Shown here: positions 1-12,075 of the stretch, in pieces
Layout of the letters: each line of letters starts with the position of its first letter
Numbering within the stretch: the stretch's first letter is position 1
Source: Holothuria scabra
Taxonomy: Eukaryota > Echinodermata > Holothuroidea > Aspidochirotida > Holothuriidae
Length of the DNA stretch: 64,000 bases
Reading direction: 5' to 3'
Assembly (NCBI GenBank): GCA_037179385.1
Contig: CM074188.1
Span: 17,377,318-17,441,317, forward strand
Position numbers and translations under genes: made by a program
Notes under the pieces: model-generated
The model's database searches: none
The model's input: only the letters and a program-made list of their open reading frames with translations
What the model was told of the DNA's origin: nothing

Positions 1-2327
1 ACTTTGTCAAAACAAAATCGTCACTAGGGTACTAAAAAGGTACAGTATAAATTCGGGAGTATTATCAAAAGACTTGTTCCAATATTGGTGAAGTAATGAA
101 CATTTCGTCCATTCATGAACAGGCTGTCTAGTAGTACTTAGTGCTTCTACAAATTCAACCAAATTTTCTAAAATATTAAAAAACCTTTCCGTTTATACAT
201 GGATGCCTCCCTCATACAGTTCTTATGTTCCCATGCTCTTATCACAGAAAATATGACAATAAAGAGGCATCACTCACAAAGAAAGATGGAAGATCCTATC
301 ATGGCAGAAGAATACAGTACTTCTACATATTGTACAATTCTTAAGGAAGCAATATACAGTATGCTGATCATATGCAAAAAATACATAGCTTTCCCTTCCT
401 ATACAGTACCTTGAGCTTAGAAAGTTGGAAGCTCCGAAGGAAACATCAGCCCTTTGCCATTTTTCATTGCACATGATCATGAATAGTTCCCAACCTTTTT
501 GTTTTGGGTCTGAATTGTCATAAACATATTTTTGAAACCTTAACAAAATTTTTATGATTAAATGCATGCATATTAATTTTTTAATTTTGATCAGAAAAAT
601 TTTTGCATGAGTCATAAATGTATTGAAGTTATTCGTTGGACATGTTGTACTTCATTAAATAGATGATCCTTGGTTGTCTTTCTTTGAGTTTGTCCATGTT
701 TGTGTCTTGAAAAGCGGGACAATTGAAACTATTTTTCAGTATGATTGTTTTGAATACCGAAAAACAGTGCTCACGACAGTGTTAATATCTAATGTTTACA
801 TGTACTACACATATGTGGAGAGTCAAAATGGCCACTAATGCTTCCCTTTAAGTACTGTACTGCATAACAGGCACTGAAAAACACAAGTACCCAAACCAGA
901 CCCAACCAAACACAACACTGGAGAATCGCAAATAACAACACAGCAACAGAAAACATAAAGTATTAGCCATTATACTACACTGTACAGTAGCTCTACCGTT
1001 ATAGTGGCTAGGAATCTGTACAAACGTGTGGCAATTTCATGAGACCATTTGGCGATGTTTCAATGTGTATGACTGCATTGACTCACATTGGAATTTGAAA
1101 TCTATAGTAACATTTCATGGTACCGCTGATAATTAGTACCATCAGTACTGCCACAAATGGTACCAGTAATACCATAGTACATACCAGTACCAGAAGAGGA
1201 GAAAAGTGGTATTTTTAACACATGAAAATATCCATAAAAACAACATTCATTGACATACATGAAGTATTCTGATAGTCCCAGCCTCCTGCTGTATTACTTT
1301 TCAAAACATTTAGTCGCTCCACACTAGGGTTAACAAAAGATAAAACTTGCTGCAAATCAGCGTCCCAATAAATTCAGGCAGCAACTTGATGTAATCAGCT
1401 CCCCACTGCAACTCTGCACCGGAAAGTCCCACAAGAGCACTCAGAATTATACTGTAGGTTGTGAAAATAATTTCTAAAAATAATGAAAGTCCCCCTCCCA
1501 AATAATCACCAAAAGTTTTCAGATGGAACTTTACCAAATTTTTTCCATCAAATGTTAATCCATCAAAATTTTTTCCAATCAAAATTATCACTGTTGTTAC
1601 TCTTTTCAAAGAGCTCCATGTCTAAATTAACAGAAAGAATAGCACAGTACCACAGAATTATCAATACACCAAAGCAAGTTGATTCATATGGCCACGTGGC
1701 GATGTTTTGAGCAGGATTTACTGTGTGTTAAGTCTCATTACTTCACTGTGTAAATTTCTGAAACAAAAATTTCAATCCTAGGAAAGTTGTTCTTGCATGT
1801 GTAACAGAGAAGTCCCATTACAATGTATCACTGTGTCACAAACCGTCGAAGCAACTTTCATGTCATTGCTATTATTCTTTGTCTACTTGCAACAAATTTT
1901 TCACTCATATACTGCTGTGTTGATATTGTATGCAAGGTGAACATTCTGAATACACATTGTAAAACTATTTTCTCATGAGTAGCAATTGCTTAGAGATTGC
2001 CCACTATGTCGAAAGTACAGTAGGTAAGTTCCTTGTTAATGTGGGGAGTACTAGTTCTGTGAAAATAGAGTTAAATGGCAATTTCCAGAATTCTTAGGGG
2101 GAATTTGTAAACTAAAATGGTGCAGAATGATTATAACGTTAACACTCCTTGTTTATATTGTAATGTTTAAAGATTGCAGTAATTTCAAGAAAGGATTTTC
2201 ACCTTACAGTTGAGTACCTGTCTCCACAATACTTTGGTACCTTGGAGTCAGTAATAATATACTGTACTGCTACCATGTATTGTACAGTACCACTGCTTAC
2301 AGCTTACACATTTGCAAGTTTCTATCA
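1..2327. other. Non-genic spacer
   Basis: I see no supported exon on either strand; the open frames here are short and resemble no family I know. The sequence is AT-rich and carries frequent GTACTGTAC-like words. A short stretch around 1120-1200 repeats GGTACCA / AGTACCA many times, which looks like local simple-sequence drift rather than a gene. Confidence 0.5.
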
Positions 2328-2335
2328 CACAGCAC

Positions 2336-4300
2336 TAGGGCTGTGCATTTTCGGTTAATTCACTATCCGTTTAACCGATTTTACTAACCGGCGGTTAACC
2401 GTTCAACCGAAAATGACGTAATGTTCACACAACAACAAAAAGTCAACATTTCCAAAGAGCGCCATCACTTTTGTACAGGAAAGTACAAGTCCAAAAATGG
2501 CGCCGTAAGTCGTGTTCACTGATGTAAGTACTGTATGTGGCAAAAGTGTTGGTATTTTGCGCTGAGTTTATATCATCTTTTCACAGTAAAAACCCATCCC
2601 GCATTTACTGAAGCTTTCTTCAGATCATGTGCACTTTTTAACATTCCACCAACTGTTGTATTTTCCCACCTGGTCCTATGTTATATTGTCAGTTACTTCA
2701 TGAAACACTCCCACACCGCTGTTTTGATGCAGCTTGCATGCGATGCAGTGTTCAATACAAGTACAGCGCTCACGTGTTTGTCATAGTAGCGATCTGTACA
2801 ATTGCACTGTAAACGGCCCACCAGCCGCAAACAGCACAACCAAGCCCTATTATCCTGCATAAATTAAGGAATTCCCAGCATTCCTACCTTAAGTTTATTT
2901 ACAGTAGGACTTATGGAATGTTATCATATGACATCGTTACGAACGAAAACAATGATGCACGTGGTCCCATGCATGCAGTAGACTTGCGTGCGTATCCGTT
3001 TTTACCACTAAACAAGGGACCGTGTTTTGCTCGGTGACATCATATGCACACGATCTATTGCAAAATGTGAATTGCCCCGGCATTGTGATTGGTTCAAATG
3101 CGTTGGTTCTGAGCCAGCCAATCACAAGTCACAACTCGCGCCATCACCTATGGGATTTAGTGTGTGAAAATACCAGACCTCGGAACAAATTTCCCCATTG
3201 AGTTAGCATTATGACGATCGCACTTCCCAGACTTACATAGCTGGCCTGTGCAGCCGACCAAGCCCCGTGCTAAAGTCACCAAGAAACGGCATCACAAATC
3301 TCTGCGTACTTGGATTTTTCTGGGATCTGACTTAAGTGCATTTCATTTGCTGCTTATTTTTAAACAAGACGGTAAGGTTTGGACAAGAAGTGGCAAAAAT
3401 ACGGGGATATTTACACCAGAAAGGAACCATAAGATAACGTTAAACAAGTCTATTTTTTGCTGTCCAGGACCGCTAAAAATTAGATCGTTATTTTTATGTG
3501 CATCGTAGGGTTGACTTCTACAATACAGTACATTGTCGCAACAACAACCCAGTCGGTTCAATGAACTGCGTATGCTTATTCATAAAAGTCAACATGGAAT
3601 GTTCCATTTTATATGATATTGGGCAAACAACAAAATGGCGGGAATTATCTGGCGCTTACGATTGTATTTTTACGGGTTAAATTTTTTCCAAATACCGCTA
3701 CTAACAATGAAAAATAATGAAATTTACGGAAATGTAGCATGATAAAATATTTTGATTAGCTACAGTGGGAAGACTTATTCAAATATACTTTTGTGCCCTT
3801 ACTATGGTCTCGCGGAGGTTTTATTGCCATAGAGGTACAGGACTTGGTAACTTTTGTTACAGCTCCCTGCTTGTCTTGTGGCTTTCTTTTTGCTTGGTAA
3901 TCTCTCAAACATGCCGCTGATTTCTAAAGTTGTGCTTGGGTGTTGCTATTGAAGGGATTAGGAGACGGGCACACAAAGTTCTGCCAACGGAAGTTACAAT
4001 GGATGCACCACTTGTCACTCATCATTATGTACTTAATTCGGGGAGCTGCTGCAAAATTAATCCGTTCAATCCAACGGCCAATTTTAAAACTCTTTTTACA
4101 GTTATTGTTCGAGCGATAATTTGTGAGAAACTGACACTGTTTGTTGTGCGATGTTTGTGTAACAATTTACTATCAAAGCCATGCCGCGGTGACTGAGTTA
4201 TTGGCAATACAAAAACCGTTAATCTATGAAGAGGAATGACGCACGAGTAACCGACGAGTCGGTCGGTTAACCGGTTAACCGATTAACCGTCACAGCCCTA
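2336..4300. mobile_element. Non-autonomous hAT-like element, 8-bp TSD
   Basis: The two ends are inverted: TAGGGCTGTG at 2336-2345 and CACAGCCCTA at 4291-4300. They are flanked by an identical 8-bp direct repeat CACAGCAC (2328-2335 and 4301-4308). A TAGGG start with an 8-bp duplication is the hAT signature. Just inside both ends lie clusters of GGTTAACCG words (about 2353-2412 and 4245-4290), themselves palindromic and probably subterminal protein-binding repeats. The 1965-bp interior has no transposase-like frame, so the copy would need a transposase supplied in trans. Confidence 0.88.
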
Positions 4301-4308
4301 CACAGCAC

Positions 4309-5775
4309 ACACATGATCTTCCCAGTAAAGTACGTCAGAAATTGCTGAAGGCTGCAAATTGCAATGCAATGATTAGGCCTATACAACAAATTTCTCATTG
4401 ATACAGTGCCTTTGTTAGCTTTTGCAAAGTGAATTATGCAATATGCAAGCACATGCCTATAAGTAAAGATCGTTGGAGATTTAAATTTCTAAAAAGCAAG
4501 TGCTAGTTCAATGTGGACAGTACAAAATTGGTTCTGAGAAATTAATGTTAAACGATGATTTCTGAAACTCCTAGGTTAAATATGAGATTGGAGTAGTGCA
4601 TTTAAGTGCAATCAAAAGACTGATATTCCTCCAAAATATAGTTCAAGCATTACCTACTGTACACCCTAGCCTATGATGTTTCCACGGCTAATCTAAAGAT
4701 GGGTATGGTTTGTACTTGAACTGTCAAGACTTTTCTAACACCTTTGGAACTGACTACTGTACCTGAGAATGAGCAGGTCTACAAGCTCTCCTTGGACTGG
4801 TCCTCCAGACTACATTGTAAAATTCCTCGGTAAAAATTGCTACAGAATAACAGACCTTTTTTTGCTAAATCCATTTTTTCAATTATGAATAAAGAATGTT
4901 TTGAACAACAAACCTTTTCAATCATTATGAATAACGACCTGTTTGAATAAGAACCTTAAAAGCCTAAAGAACCTATGAACATTGATTGATCTTTATGAAT
5001 AAAACCCTGTATACAGAAAGATCATAAAAAAAAATGCTACAAAATGATACTGGATAGCATTTTGCAAATATTTTTGGAACCGTGTTTATTCACAGCACCA
5101 ATGTTTCAAGCCTAAAAATGGTAAAGAAAGATTACTTTTGGTGATCCCTACTCTTCATAATAATGCAGAGTTCCTGTTCTTTTATGATATATGATTGTAG
5201 GTATCAAGGGGTCAGCCCCAATGCATGACCCAGTCAAAGGTGACCATGTGTGGGATTTTAGATGTTACCAAAACACACTTTCCCCCAGGCCACTAATGTT
5301 GCAATAATGCTTCCAAGTGATCTTTACAAATACCAACATAGCTTTTCTCCTTTACGTTTTAAAGGGAAATATTGCATTTGTTTTACATACAAGGAAATTT
5401 TATCTTTTCAAACTAATATTTATCGGCAAAGGGTGATAAATAATAACAAATGAGGCAGTAAGGTAGCCCTCTTCAATTTCAAGAAATACAGTAAGTCTCC
5501 CTCAGATAGAATTTTAAGTTGTTTCTTGCTCAAGAATAATTTCTTCACCCAAACTTTCATCATTTCAAAGATGCAGCTTCCATAAACCTTCTTGGGCATA
5601 ATATTTTGAGGAGATGAAGCTATTGCTGGGGTGTATTATTGTTGAGACTGAATGTTTTGAAAATGACTAGAGCTATCTAATTTTAATGCTATGTTGGAAC
5701 ATTTTAAATGCAATATTTCTCTTAAAAGCTTGTTTTATCTTGCAAATGCTTAATTATGATGATGTGTACCTTACC
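4309..5775. other. Spacer with short ATTATGAATAA repeats
   Basis: No exon is supported. Between about 4884 and 5010 the phrase TTATGAATAA recurs four times in degenerate ~45-60-bp units, which looks like an old small tandem duplication. The remainder is unremarkable AT-rich sequence. Confidence 0.4.
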
Positions 5776-6240
5776 ATTTCATTTCATTTATTTGTTCCAT
5801 CACTCAAGTATTTGAACAATGACATAGTTTAACATATTCACAGAAGATAATATGAGATAAATGAGAGTGAAAAGAAGTGCAACTAAAAGCCAAAAGGAAA
5901 GGGAAAGAGAAAGCACTCCTTAAATAAAGTAAAAAAAAAAAAACACTTAACAATCAAACAACACACAAAAATTACATAAACCATCCTGTGAGTAGATAAA
6001 CCCTTGACACAACAGAATTTAAGTAGACACTCCCACCCAGGGCTGGAGAAAATGAAAATGTAAAACAATCATTGTATACGTATAATTACTATGCGAGGAA
6101 GTAAGGGTTGGTTTGCTTTTCAATATTAGGAATGGTATTCCAGAGTTTGACTGCACAATACCTTCAATTTTTGTTGTAAGATGAGGATGTAGTGGGAATA
6201 TGTAAATTACGAGACTGGCATGTGTTGCAGCCATGTACAA
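5776..6240 (-). pseudogene. LINE (CR1/L2-like) 3' relic, end of reverse transcriptase ORF
   Basis: On the minus strand a broken frame reads in the style of the C-terminal end of non-LTR retrotransposon ORF2: an arginine/asparagine-rich 'SRNLHIP' stretch, then 'AVKLWNTIPN' (compare the usual G-x-K-L-W-N-x-L-P block), then a short hydrophobic tail. Stops interrupt it (for example just before RYCAVKLW). The minus-strand 3' side ends in TGAAATGAAAT at about 5774-5792, a pentamer tail typical of CR1/L2-type LINEs. It is a dead, 5'-truncated copy. The clade assignment rests on the tail and the WN-x-x-P block only. Confidence 0.6.
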
Positions 6241-6310
6241 AAGAATTGTGAGTATAAAAATTGGAAAATAGTTTAGGTAACAGATTATGGGTTCATATGA
6301 ATGTCATAGT

Positions 6311-8620
6311 AAGCAGCAGCGGTATATCTATATTACCGGTTTTAGTCGGTATTTCCACCTTAGTAATATCGTCAATAGGGCTGCCACGATAACCATTTTT
6401 CATTTATCGATGTCGCCGGCATTTCCGCGACGATATTGCGATATCGCGCATTAGTCTAAACATTCTCCATCAGCGTCAAGGAAGCAAAACAGCTGTTTAT
6501 TGGATGCAGCCACTACTGATTTCATACCAAAAGTGAGGGGAGATTGACTATGCGTGCATGTAGCAATATTGATTGTGCAGAACTCTTCACAAGTCTAGAA
6601 CGTATGTGAGCTGTTACAGTATTCACTGCATTTTGAAACAGCTTCCGATTTTATATCATGTTTTCTTGTGGTGGGTTAAGTGCAGATTTCATTTCTTGTG
6701 ACACCATAAATTATGATCATTTTAGATTACTGACTTAAGACAATAAAAATAGGGATTTCACAGTGGTTTAGTCATTTATTTGATTTATTGCGATATCACA
6801 TCTTGACAAAACATTGGTCGATATCGTCGGGGCAAAACTGTATCGACGATATCGTGATATCGTGGCAGCCCTAATCGTCAATATGTGTTTTCAAAAATAT
6901 GGGTATATAGTAAAATCTATATAGAACTAATACCATATTCCCCTACTCACTGAAATACCGATTCAAACAAAATATACACACTCAACACAAATACTGATAT
7001 TTAACAGCAGTGACTCATGACAGATATGAGAAAATACCGATACCGAACAACCAATAAACTAAGAGTTTTTAATGAGAAGAGTAGACTAGAGAGCTACGAG
7101 ATGTTTAGGTTCACCGATCCGTGACCTTTCCAGTCACAGCGCTGTTCGTTCATGTACTGTGTATGTATTGACAGTCTACAGCTCAGCTTGTGCTGTATAC
7201 TCAATGATCTGCACAGTGGAATAGTTCAATGCACTTGTTTACCTATATCGGCAGTGTCTGTGTACGCCGGTGTATGCGTAATGGCGGAATAAGAGTGTCC
7301 AAGTTCATGGACCAATTGATTTAACCAGTGTTTTCCAAAAATATTTTTGACTGCAAGTACCTGCGTTTCAAAACTTAACAAGTCAATTTCTTTTACATAT
7401 CAATCAGTCTTACTGTTAGGTGAAATTCAAACGGTATGTAAAGCCTTCACGATGTGTCCACGAAGGGCGAAAAGAACGTAACATTTTTGCAAAATTCTTC
7501 CGTACAAGTTAGATGTGGGAATCCACTGCAGGCTACTACTGTACAGTGAACGTTAAAGTCAATGCAGGTTTAGTATAGCAACTCAATCCTTCGTTAGCAC
7601 GAGAATTTGCTGCATGTACAACACAACGCAAGTGTATACACTGTACATGTGGAAACATGCAAACACGTGGTCAAACAGGCTGTGCATTTCTAGCACATAA
7701 CCTTGGCTGGATCTGCCCACTTTGATACAGGGGGATTTTTGATACAGAGTTCCACAAGTAATTTATTTCTTTGATCGAATTTTGCAAGTTTTTTAGCCCG
7801 CAATATTTTTCATTGACGTTTAAAAAATGTCACTGGAACTAGGACGGGGCGAACTCTGTAAAACATTGCCGCGTAGAAGATGGGATTTAAAAAATATGGG
7901 AAAGTTTTTACATCGCGGACCCGGAAAAGGCAACAGTGCTGAGCAGCTAAGGAGCTGCTACAATGCAACAGAGTGCATGGTACCTGGATTTTGACAAAGA
8001 ACAGTGCAGTGTTCATAGGATCGGACTTGTGGAATAATATTTGAAGCGCGGGATCGATCACGGCCGATCAGGCATTTGACAGAGGTCAGTTAAGTGAATG
8101 TGATAACGACTTCTTTCAACTAGTTGACTATAATACCGAAGCATATATTTGATATCCAGAATATCGGTCGGTATTTTAGGTATCAGAGAAACTTTGCAAC
8201 TATGCTGTCAGAGCTCTAGTGTTTATTGCTGCTTGAATTTACTGCGAGGGCCCGCAGGCCTGTATGGGAAAGCTGCACTTTTTTGTTTGCGGGCAATTTA
8301 GGAGAGTTGGGCGGGAATCCCATGACAAATAAAATGAAAGAGAGAGAGAAGTAAGGCTACACGAACATTTTAATAAAAAAATTATTTATTCATCTTTTCT
8401 CTTTGTACACATTTAATTGGTTTTTGTCGATCAACATGAAATTGCGAACCTTTGTTTGTCTCGTATATGGATTATGGAGCAAGGAATAACCTTCGAACTT
8501 CGTTCCTACACACATAAAGTGTGTGTACCTATTCTGCGAAAATACCGATATTACCGCTATTATCGGTATTTTTGGACCTATATATCGATATTTTTCATTG
8601 GCAATACCACTTCACTTTAT
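6311..8620. mobile_element. hAT-like element, 8-bp TSD, host of a nested MITE
   Basis: An exact 8-bp direct repeat GTCATAGT lies at 6303-6310 and 8621-8628. The left end reads AAGCAGCAGCGGTAT and the right end, reversed, ATAAAGTGAAGTGGTAT; the shared AG-Y-GGTAT core is an imperfect terminal inverted repeat. Both subterminal regions are rich in GGTATTT / AAATACCG words (6320-6355, 6950-7040, 8130-8190, 8540-8610). No transposase frame is visible. The outer tips match poorly, so the boundary could move by a few bases. Confidence 0.7.
6376..6873. mobile_element. hAT-like MITE nested in the 6311-8620 element
   Basis: The ends TAGGGCTGCCACGATA (left) and TATCGTGGCAGCCCTA (right) are exact inverted repeats over 16 bp. 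They are flanked by a perfect 8-bp duplication ATCGTCAA (6368-6375 and 6874-6881). Interior ends carry repeated CGATATCG words. At 498 bp it is non-coding. It interrupts the left subterminal repeats of the surrounding element, so it inserted later. Confidence 0.92.
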
Positions 8621-8628
8621 GTCATAGT

Positions 8629-9334
8629 GTTTAAATTTATAACGTCCAGTTACAGTACTTCAGAAGGTTTGTCGTTTTGAACAAATTACTGGTGTGATCA
8701 CAAAGCTTTGAAAAGGCAATGTGACCATTAGCTCTTTTCTGAACAGTAAACGACCTTTAATTTGGAAGGGGATAGTCCTTGAACAGCAATCTATGCTACC
8801 TCTACCTCGTTTCACTCCACACTAGAGTCCTTGGCCACAGTGCACTAGAAATTCCATTGTTGCAATGTCAGGACTTAAGGAAAATTGATCACAGAAAAAA
8901 ACAGCTCATTCGTCCACTAATTTTACAATGGCTATCCTAAAACAATTGGAATCGGTTTTATGTTTATTTACAGCTGACAAAAATATGAATCCGTGCAAGT
9001 TAGTGTTACTTTCTGAGGCAAAATGTTACACTTACAGAACACTCACAAGTAGATGTCTTTAAGCAGTGGCCATCTTGCTGTTTTGAGAAATGATTGCGCT
9101 AGCGCTAACAGTCAAACCTTCTTCCACATCAGTGGACGGTAAACCCAGTGGACAAGTTACTTAAGTGGAATTCTTCCAATAAATATAAAATCTGTTGTTT
9201 ATTTTCAAAACCCTTAAAGTTAAATGTAAATTCTTTCCAGTATATTAGATAAATAGTTTGAAAACATTTTCCAGAATTTTTAAAATGTAATACTAAGTTA
9301 AAGAAATTCACTAAAAACTATCTGAGGTAGCACC
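8629..9334. other. Non-genic spacer
   Basis: I find no coding signal, repeat pair or motif cluster that I can support in this stretch. Confidence 0.4.
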
Positions 9335-9388
9335 AGCCACAGGTTTTGCACCTTTCCGCCATGGCGGAATGGTGCGAAACCTGTGGCT
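9335..9388. repeat. 54-bp hairpin centred on CCGCCATGGCGG
   Basis: AGCCACAGGTTTTGCACC pairs with GGTGCGAAACCTGTGGCT around a CCGCCATGGCGG centre, with a couple of mismatches. Downstream, to about 9540, the centre motif recurs as GGAATGGCAC three more times. It looks like a collapsed foldback MITE or the tip of one. Confidence 0.6.
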
Positions 9389-10138
9389 GAAAGGCACTTT
9401 TTAAAAATCTATGAAAGTAGAGGAATTGTTGTCATTGCAACTACCTAAATAGTTCGCTGAATAGACGGAATGGCACTTTTTCTATTGCGGAATGAGCACA
9501 TTTCCTATGGCAAAAAGTATCAATGGTGGAATGGCACTGACCCCCTTTTGAACACATGTGGAAAATATGTTATTGTTACTCATGTTTCTGACTTGGGTTA
9601 GAGTCCTAGGTACTCGCTTTACCAAGTAGTCTACAGTACAGGCTAGTAGTACAGTTGACCTAACTAACTGACCAACGTTTGTCTATGTGACTATGTCAGT
9701 AGTTGTACTGCCTAGGCCTAAGTTAGGCCTAACGTTAGGTCTTGGCCTAACTTATGTGTAAAGTTAGGCTACGCTAACTGCAATAATAGGCTAATGATGT
9801 TAGGGCCTAACGTTAGACTATTAGCCTAGGAGCAAACACTTCGTTAAATAATCTTACCATCCGCTACGGTTAATGTCTGGCAATCAGAGGACAATTTCAA
9901 GTGGAATCATGACCGCCTTAAAATCTTGTATTGTAAATGGGAAAAGGTCCTATAGGCTAGCCTATATCATTATATATGATACATAGTACTACTAGCCTGG
10001 GCTGTATCCGTCAATCCCATAAATAGGATAATAATAGGAACTATGATCAATCCCATCCGCTTCACTCAATTCCGAGAATTTGTTTAACGTTACAGATATG
10101 TACTGTGCTAGTGTAGTATCTTTAGTGCATGCAGTGTT
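9389..10138. other. Spacer rich in AGGCCTAACGTTAGG words
   Basis: From about 9640 to 9860 the sequence is built from AGGCCTA, TAACGTTA and TTAGGCC words, on both strands and without fixed spacing. Similar words recur near 41320-41420 and 58790-59350. No coding exon is supported. Confidence 0.45.
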
Positions 10139-10162
10139 TATGGCAAGCCAAATGCCCAATAA

Positions 10163-10610
10163 TTCGATAAACTTGGTTTATCGACCGATAAACCATGTTT
10201 TTCGACCGAAAAACCAGGTTTTTCGACCGGTAAACCTGGTTTATCAGTCGATAAACCTGGTTTATCGTCTGATAAACTCGGTTTATCGGTCGATAAACCA
10301 AGTTTATCGAATTATTGGGCTTTTAGCGTCGATAAACCTGGTTTATCAAACGATAAGCCAAGTTTTTTGATAAACCGGGTTTATCAGTTCGATAAACCAG
10401 GTTTATCAATTCGATAAGCCAAGTTTTTCACCAAAGAAGTGATAAACCTGGTTTATCAAATCGAAAAACCAGGTTTATCGGTTGAAAAACCAAGTTTATC
10501 AGTCGAAAAACCAGGTTTATCGGCCGATAAACCAAGTTCTTCGAATTGTTGGACATTTGGCGTCGATAAACCTGGTTTATCGACCGATGAACCAGGTTTA
10601 TCGATTTTGA
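10163..10610. repeat. Left array of ~19-bp GATAAACC[A/T]GGTTTATC palindromes
   Basis: About twenty monomers of the form CGATAAACCTGGTTTATCG follow one another, each self-palindromic, with the centre base pair A or T and with occasional AAAACC variants. Spacing is about 19-22 bp, broken by short unique insertions such as the ATTATTGGGC block near 10310. Open frames across it only translate the repeat and are not genes. Confidence 0.9.
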
Positions 10611-10871
10611 AACGAGAGACACAGAAAACTCGGTTTATCGAGCCTAGCTTGAACTCAGTTTATTGCCCTTCAGTTGTGGACAAACGGCTTTGTATACGCG
10701 TAAAACATGAATGCCATGTCATACATTTCAGTACGTATGAAAGACTGAGAGACTTATTACTTGAAGAAAGATTCGGATAGGAACCTAAATAACATACAGT
10801 AGCCGCCCTCGGCAATTGCGTACTACAGTAGACGTCGACACAGTATGTCAGATAGAGGGCTCGGATGGATC

Positions 10872-11031
10872 ATGGCGGTCAATTTGAGACAAAACTTCAG
10901 ACCTGTCTTAATTTCATTAATCGGGCTTTTTGTAACGGCTGTAAAGGGCCAAATCGTGACGATCATTCTACGCTGCCAACTGTTTCATCATTCCTGTAAA
11001 GGGTGTCAAATTTACTTCGATCCTTTCAAAG
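10872..11031 (+). CDS. Possible captured first exon with signal peptide
   Basis: An ATG in strong context (ATCATGG) opens a frame beginning MAVNLRQNFRPV, followed by a hydrophobic run LISLIGLFVTA and then small residues (VKG). That is the layout of a signal peptide. A Cys-rich segment follows, with three cysteines in a C-x(5)-C-x2-C pattern ending at FDPFK. The frame then meets AAAG|GTGAGT at 11031/11032, a near-consensus splice donor. An in-frame ATG 27 bp upstream (10845) is possible. I do not recognise the family and see no second exon. It lies in the unique middle of the palindrome-arm element, so it could be a captured host exon or chance. Confidence 0.3.
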
Positions 11032-11544
11032 GTGAGTCGAATGCAGATCGACCTAGCCTCCCAAGACAGTAATATTTACTAATAAGAGTCATACGGTGGG
11101 AATCTGTCGTTGGAGTTTAGACCCTACCTTAGCACTACATTTGAATTCTTATTGGCTTTCAATAGGCCACTACGTACAGGACCTGGGCTATGCAAAAAGC
11201 ATTGGGGAAATGTAACCCCACCTCCCCCCTCCCCATTCGATCTGGCGTAGGCTATGTAGGCCAGTATCCAGTCAAAAAGTCGCAGTGATATAAAATATAT
11301 TCATAAATACTTAAACTTCTCCGCCTTCTTCCATTGCCGTTATGATTCCCGCACGCGGGCGGAACGTCTATCTACAGGATGACAATAAATGTGAAACTGA
11401 AAGTATTCTCTACTGAAGTACTGACCTAGACCTACGAACGACCGTACGTACTCTGACGATATACATATACCTGTTTATCTGTGATTAATGCCCCAAGTAA
11501 CTCCGTGGAAACAATATACCGGCGTCGGGATATAAAATCGGTAT

Positions 11545-12052
11545 GAAAAACTTGGCTTATCAGTTGATAAACCAGGTTTTTCGAATTGATAAACCTGGTT
11601 TATCGAATTGTTGGACATCTGGCTTTTATAAACCAGGTTAAGCCAAGTTTTGATAAACTTGGTTTATCAAGTTGATAAACCGGGTTTATCAATTTGATAA
11701 ACCAGGTTTATCAATTCTATAAACCAAGTTTATCATCAGTAAAGAGATAAACTTGGTTTATCAAATCGAAAAACCAGGTTTATCAGCCGATAAACCAGGT
11801 TTATCGACGCCAAATATTCAATAAATCGAAAAACCGGGTTTATCGAATTGATAAACCAGGTTTATCAACTTGATAAACCAAGTTTATCGACCTTTTTGTG
11901 AGAAAATCGATAAACCTGGTTCATTGACCGATAAACCAGGTTTATCACAAAAAAGTGGCTTATCAGTCGATAAACCTGGTTTATCGGTCGATAAACCAGG
12001 TTTATCGGTTGATAAACCTGGTTTATCGGTCGATAAACCAAGTTTATCGAAT
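11545..12052. repeat. Right array of GATAAACC[A/T]GGTTTATC palindromes
   Basis: Same monomer as the left array, about 22-24 copies, with variants AAACTTGGTTT and AAACCGGGTTT. The outermost monomers mirror those of the left arm base for base; inner ones do not align, which suggests independent expansion or contraction of the two arms. Confidence 0.9.
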
Positions 12053-12075
12053 TATTGGGCATTTGGCTTGCCATA

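Larger units (their letters stand above)
10141..12073. mobile_element. TIR element with palindrome-array arms
   Basis: The termini TGGCAAGCCAAATGCCCAAT (10141) and its reverse complement (ending 12073) are exact. The inverted similarity continues into AATTCGATAAAC and the neighbouring array monomers. The tips are flanked by TA on both sides (10139-10140, 12074-12075), which would fit a TA target but is only two bases. Each arm is an array of short palindromes (see 10163-10610 and 11545-12052) around a non-repetitive middle of about 0.9 kb. Foldback-type elements have comparable repeat-built arms, but I do not recognise this family. No transposase frame is present. Confidence 0.8.

Noticed and set aside
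10080..10780. Open frames on both strands across the GATAAACC array
   Set aside because: They translate a palindromic satellite (repeats of NLVYR / KPGLS) and exist on both strands because the monomer has no stop in some frames.
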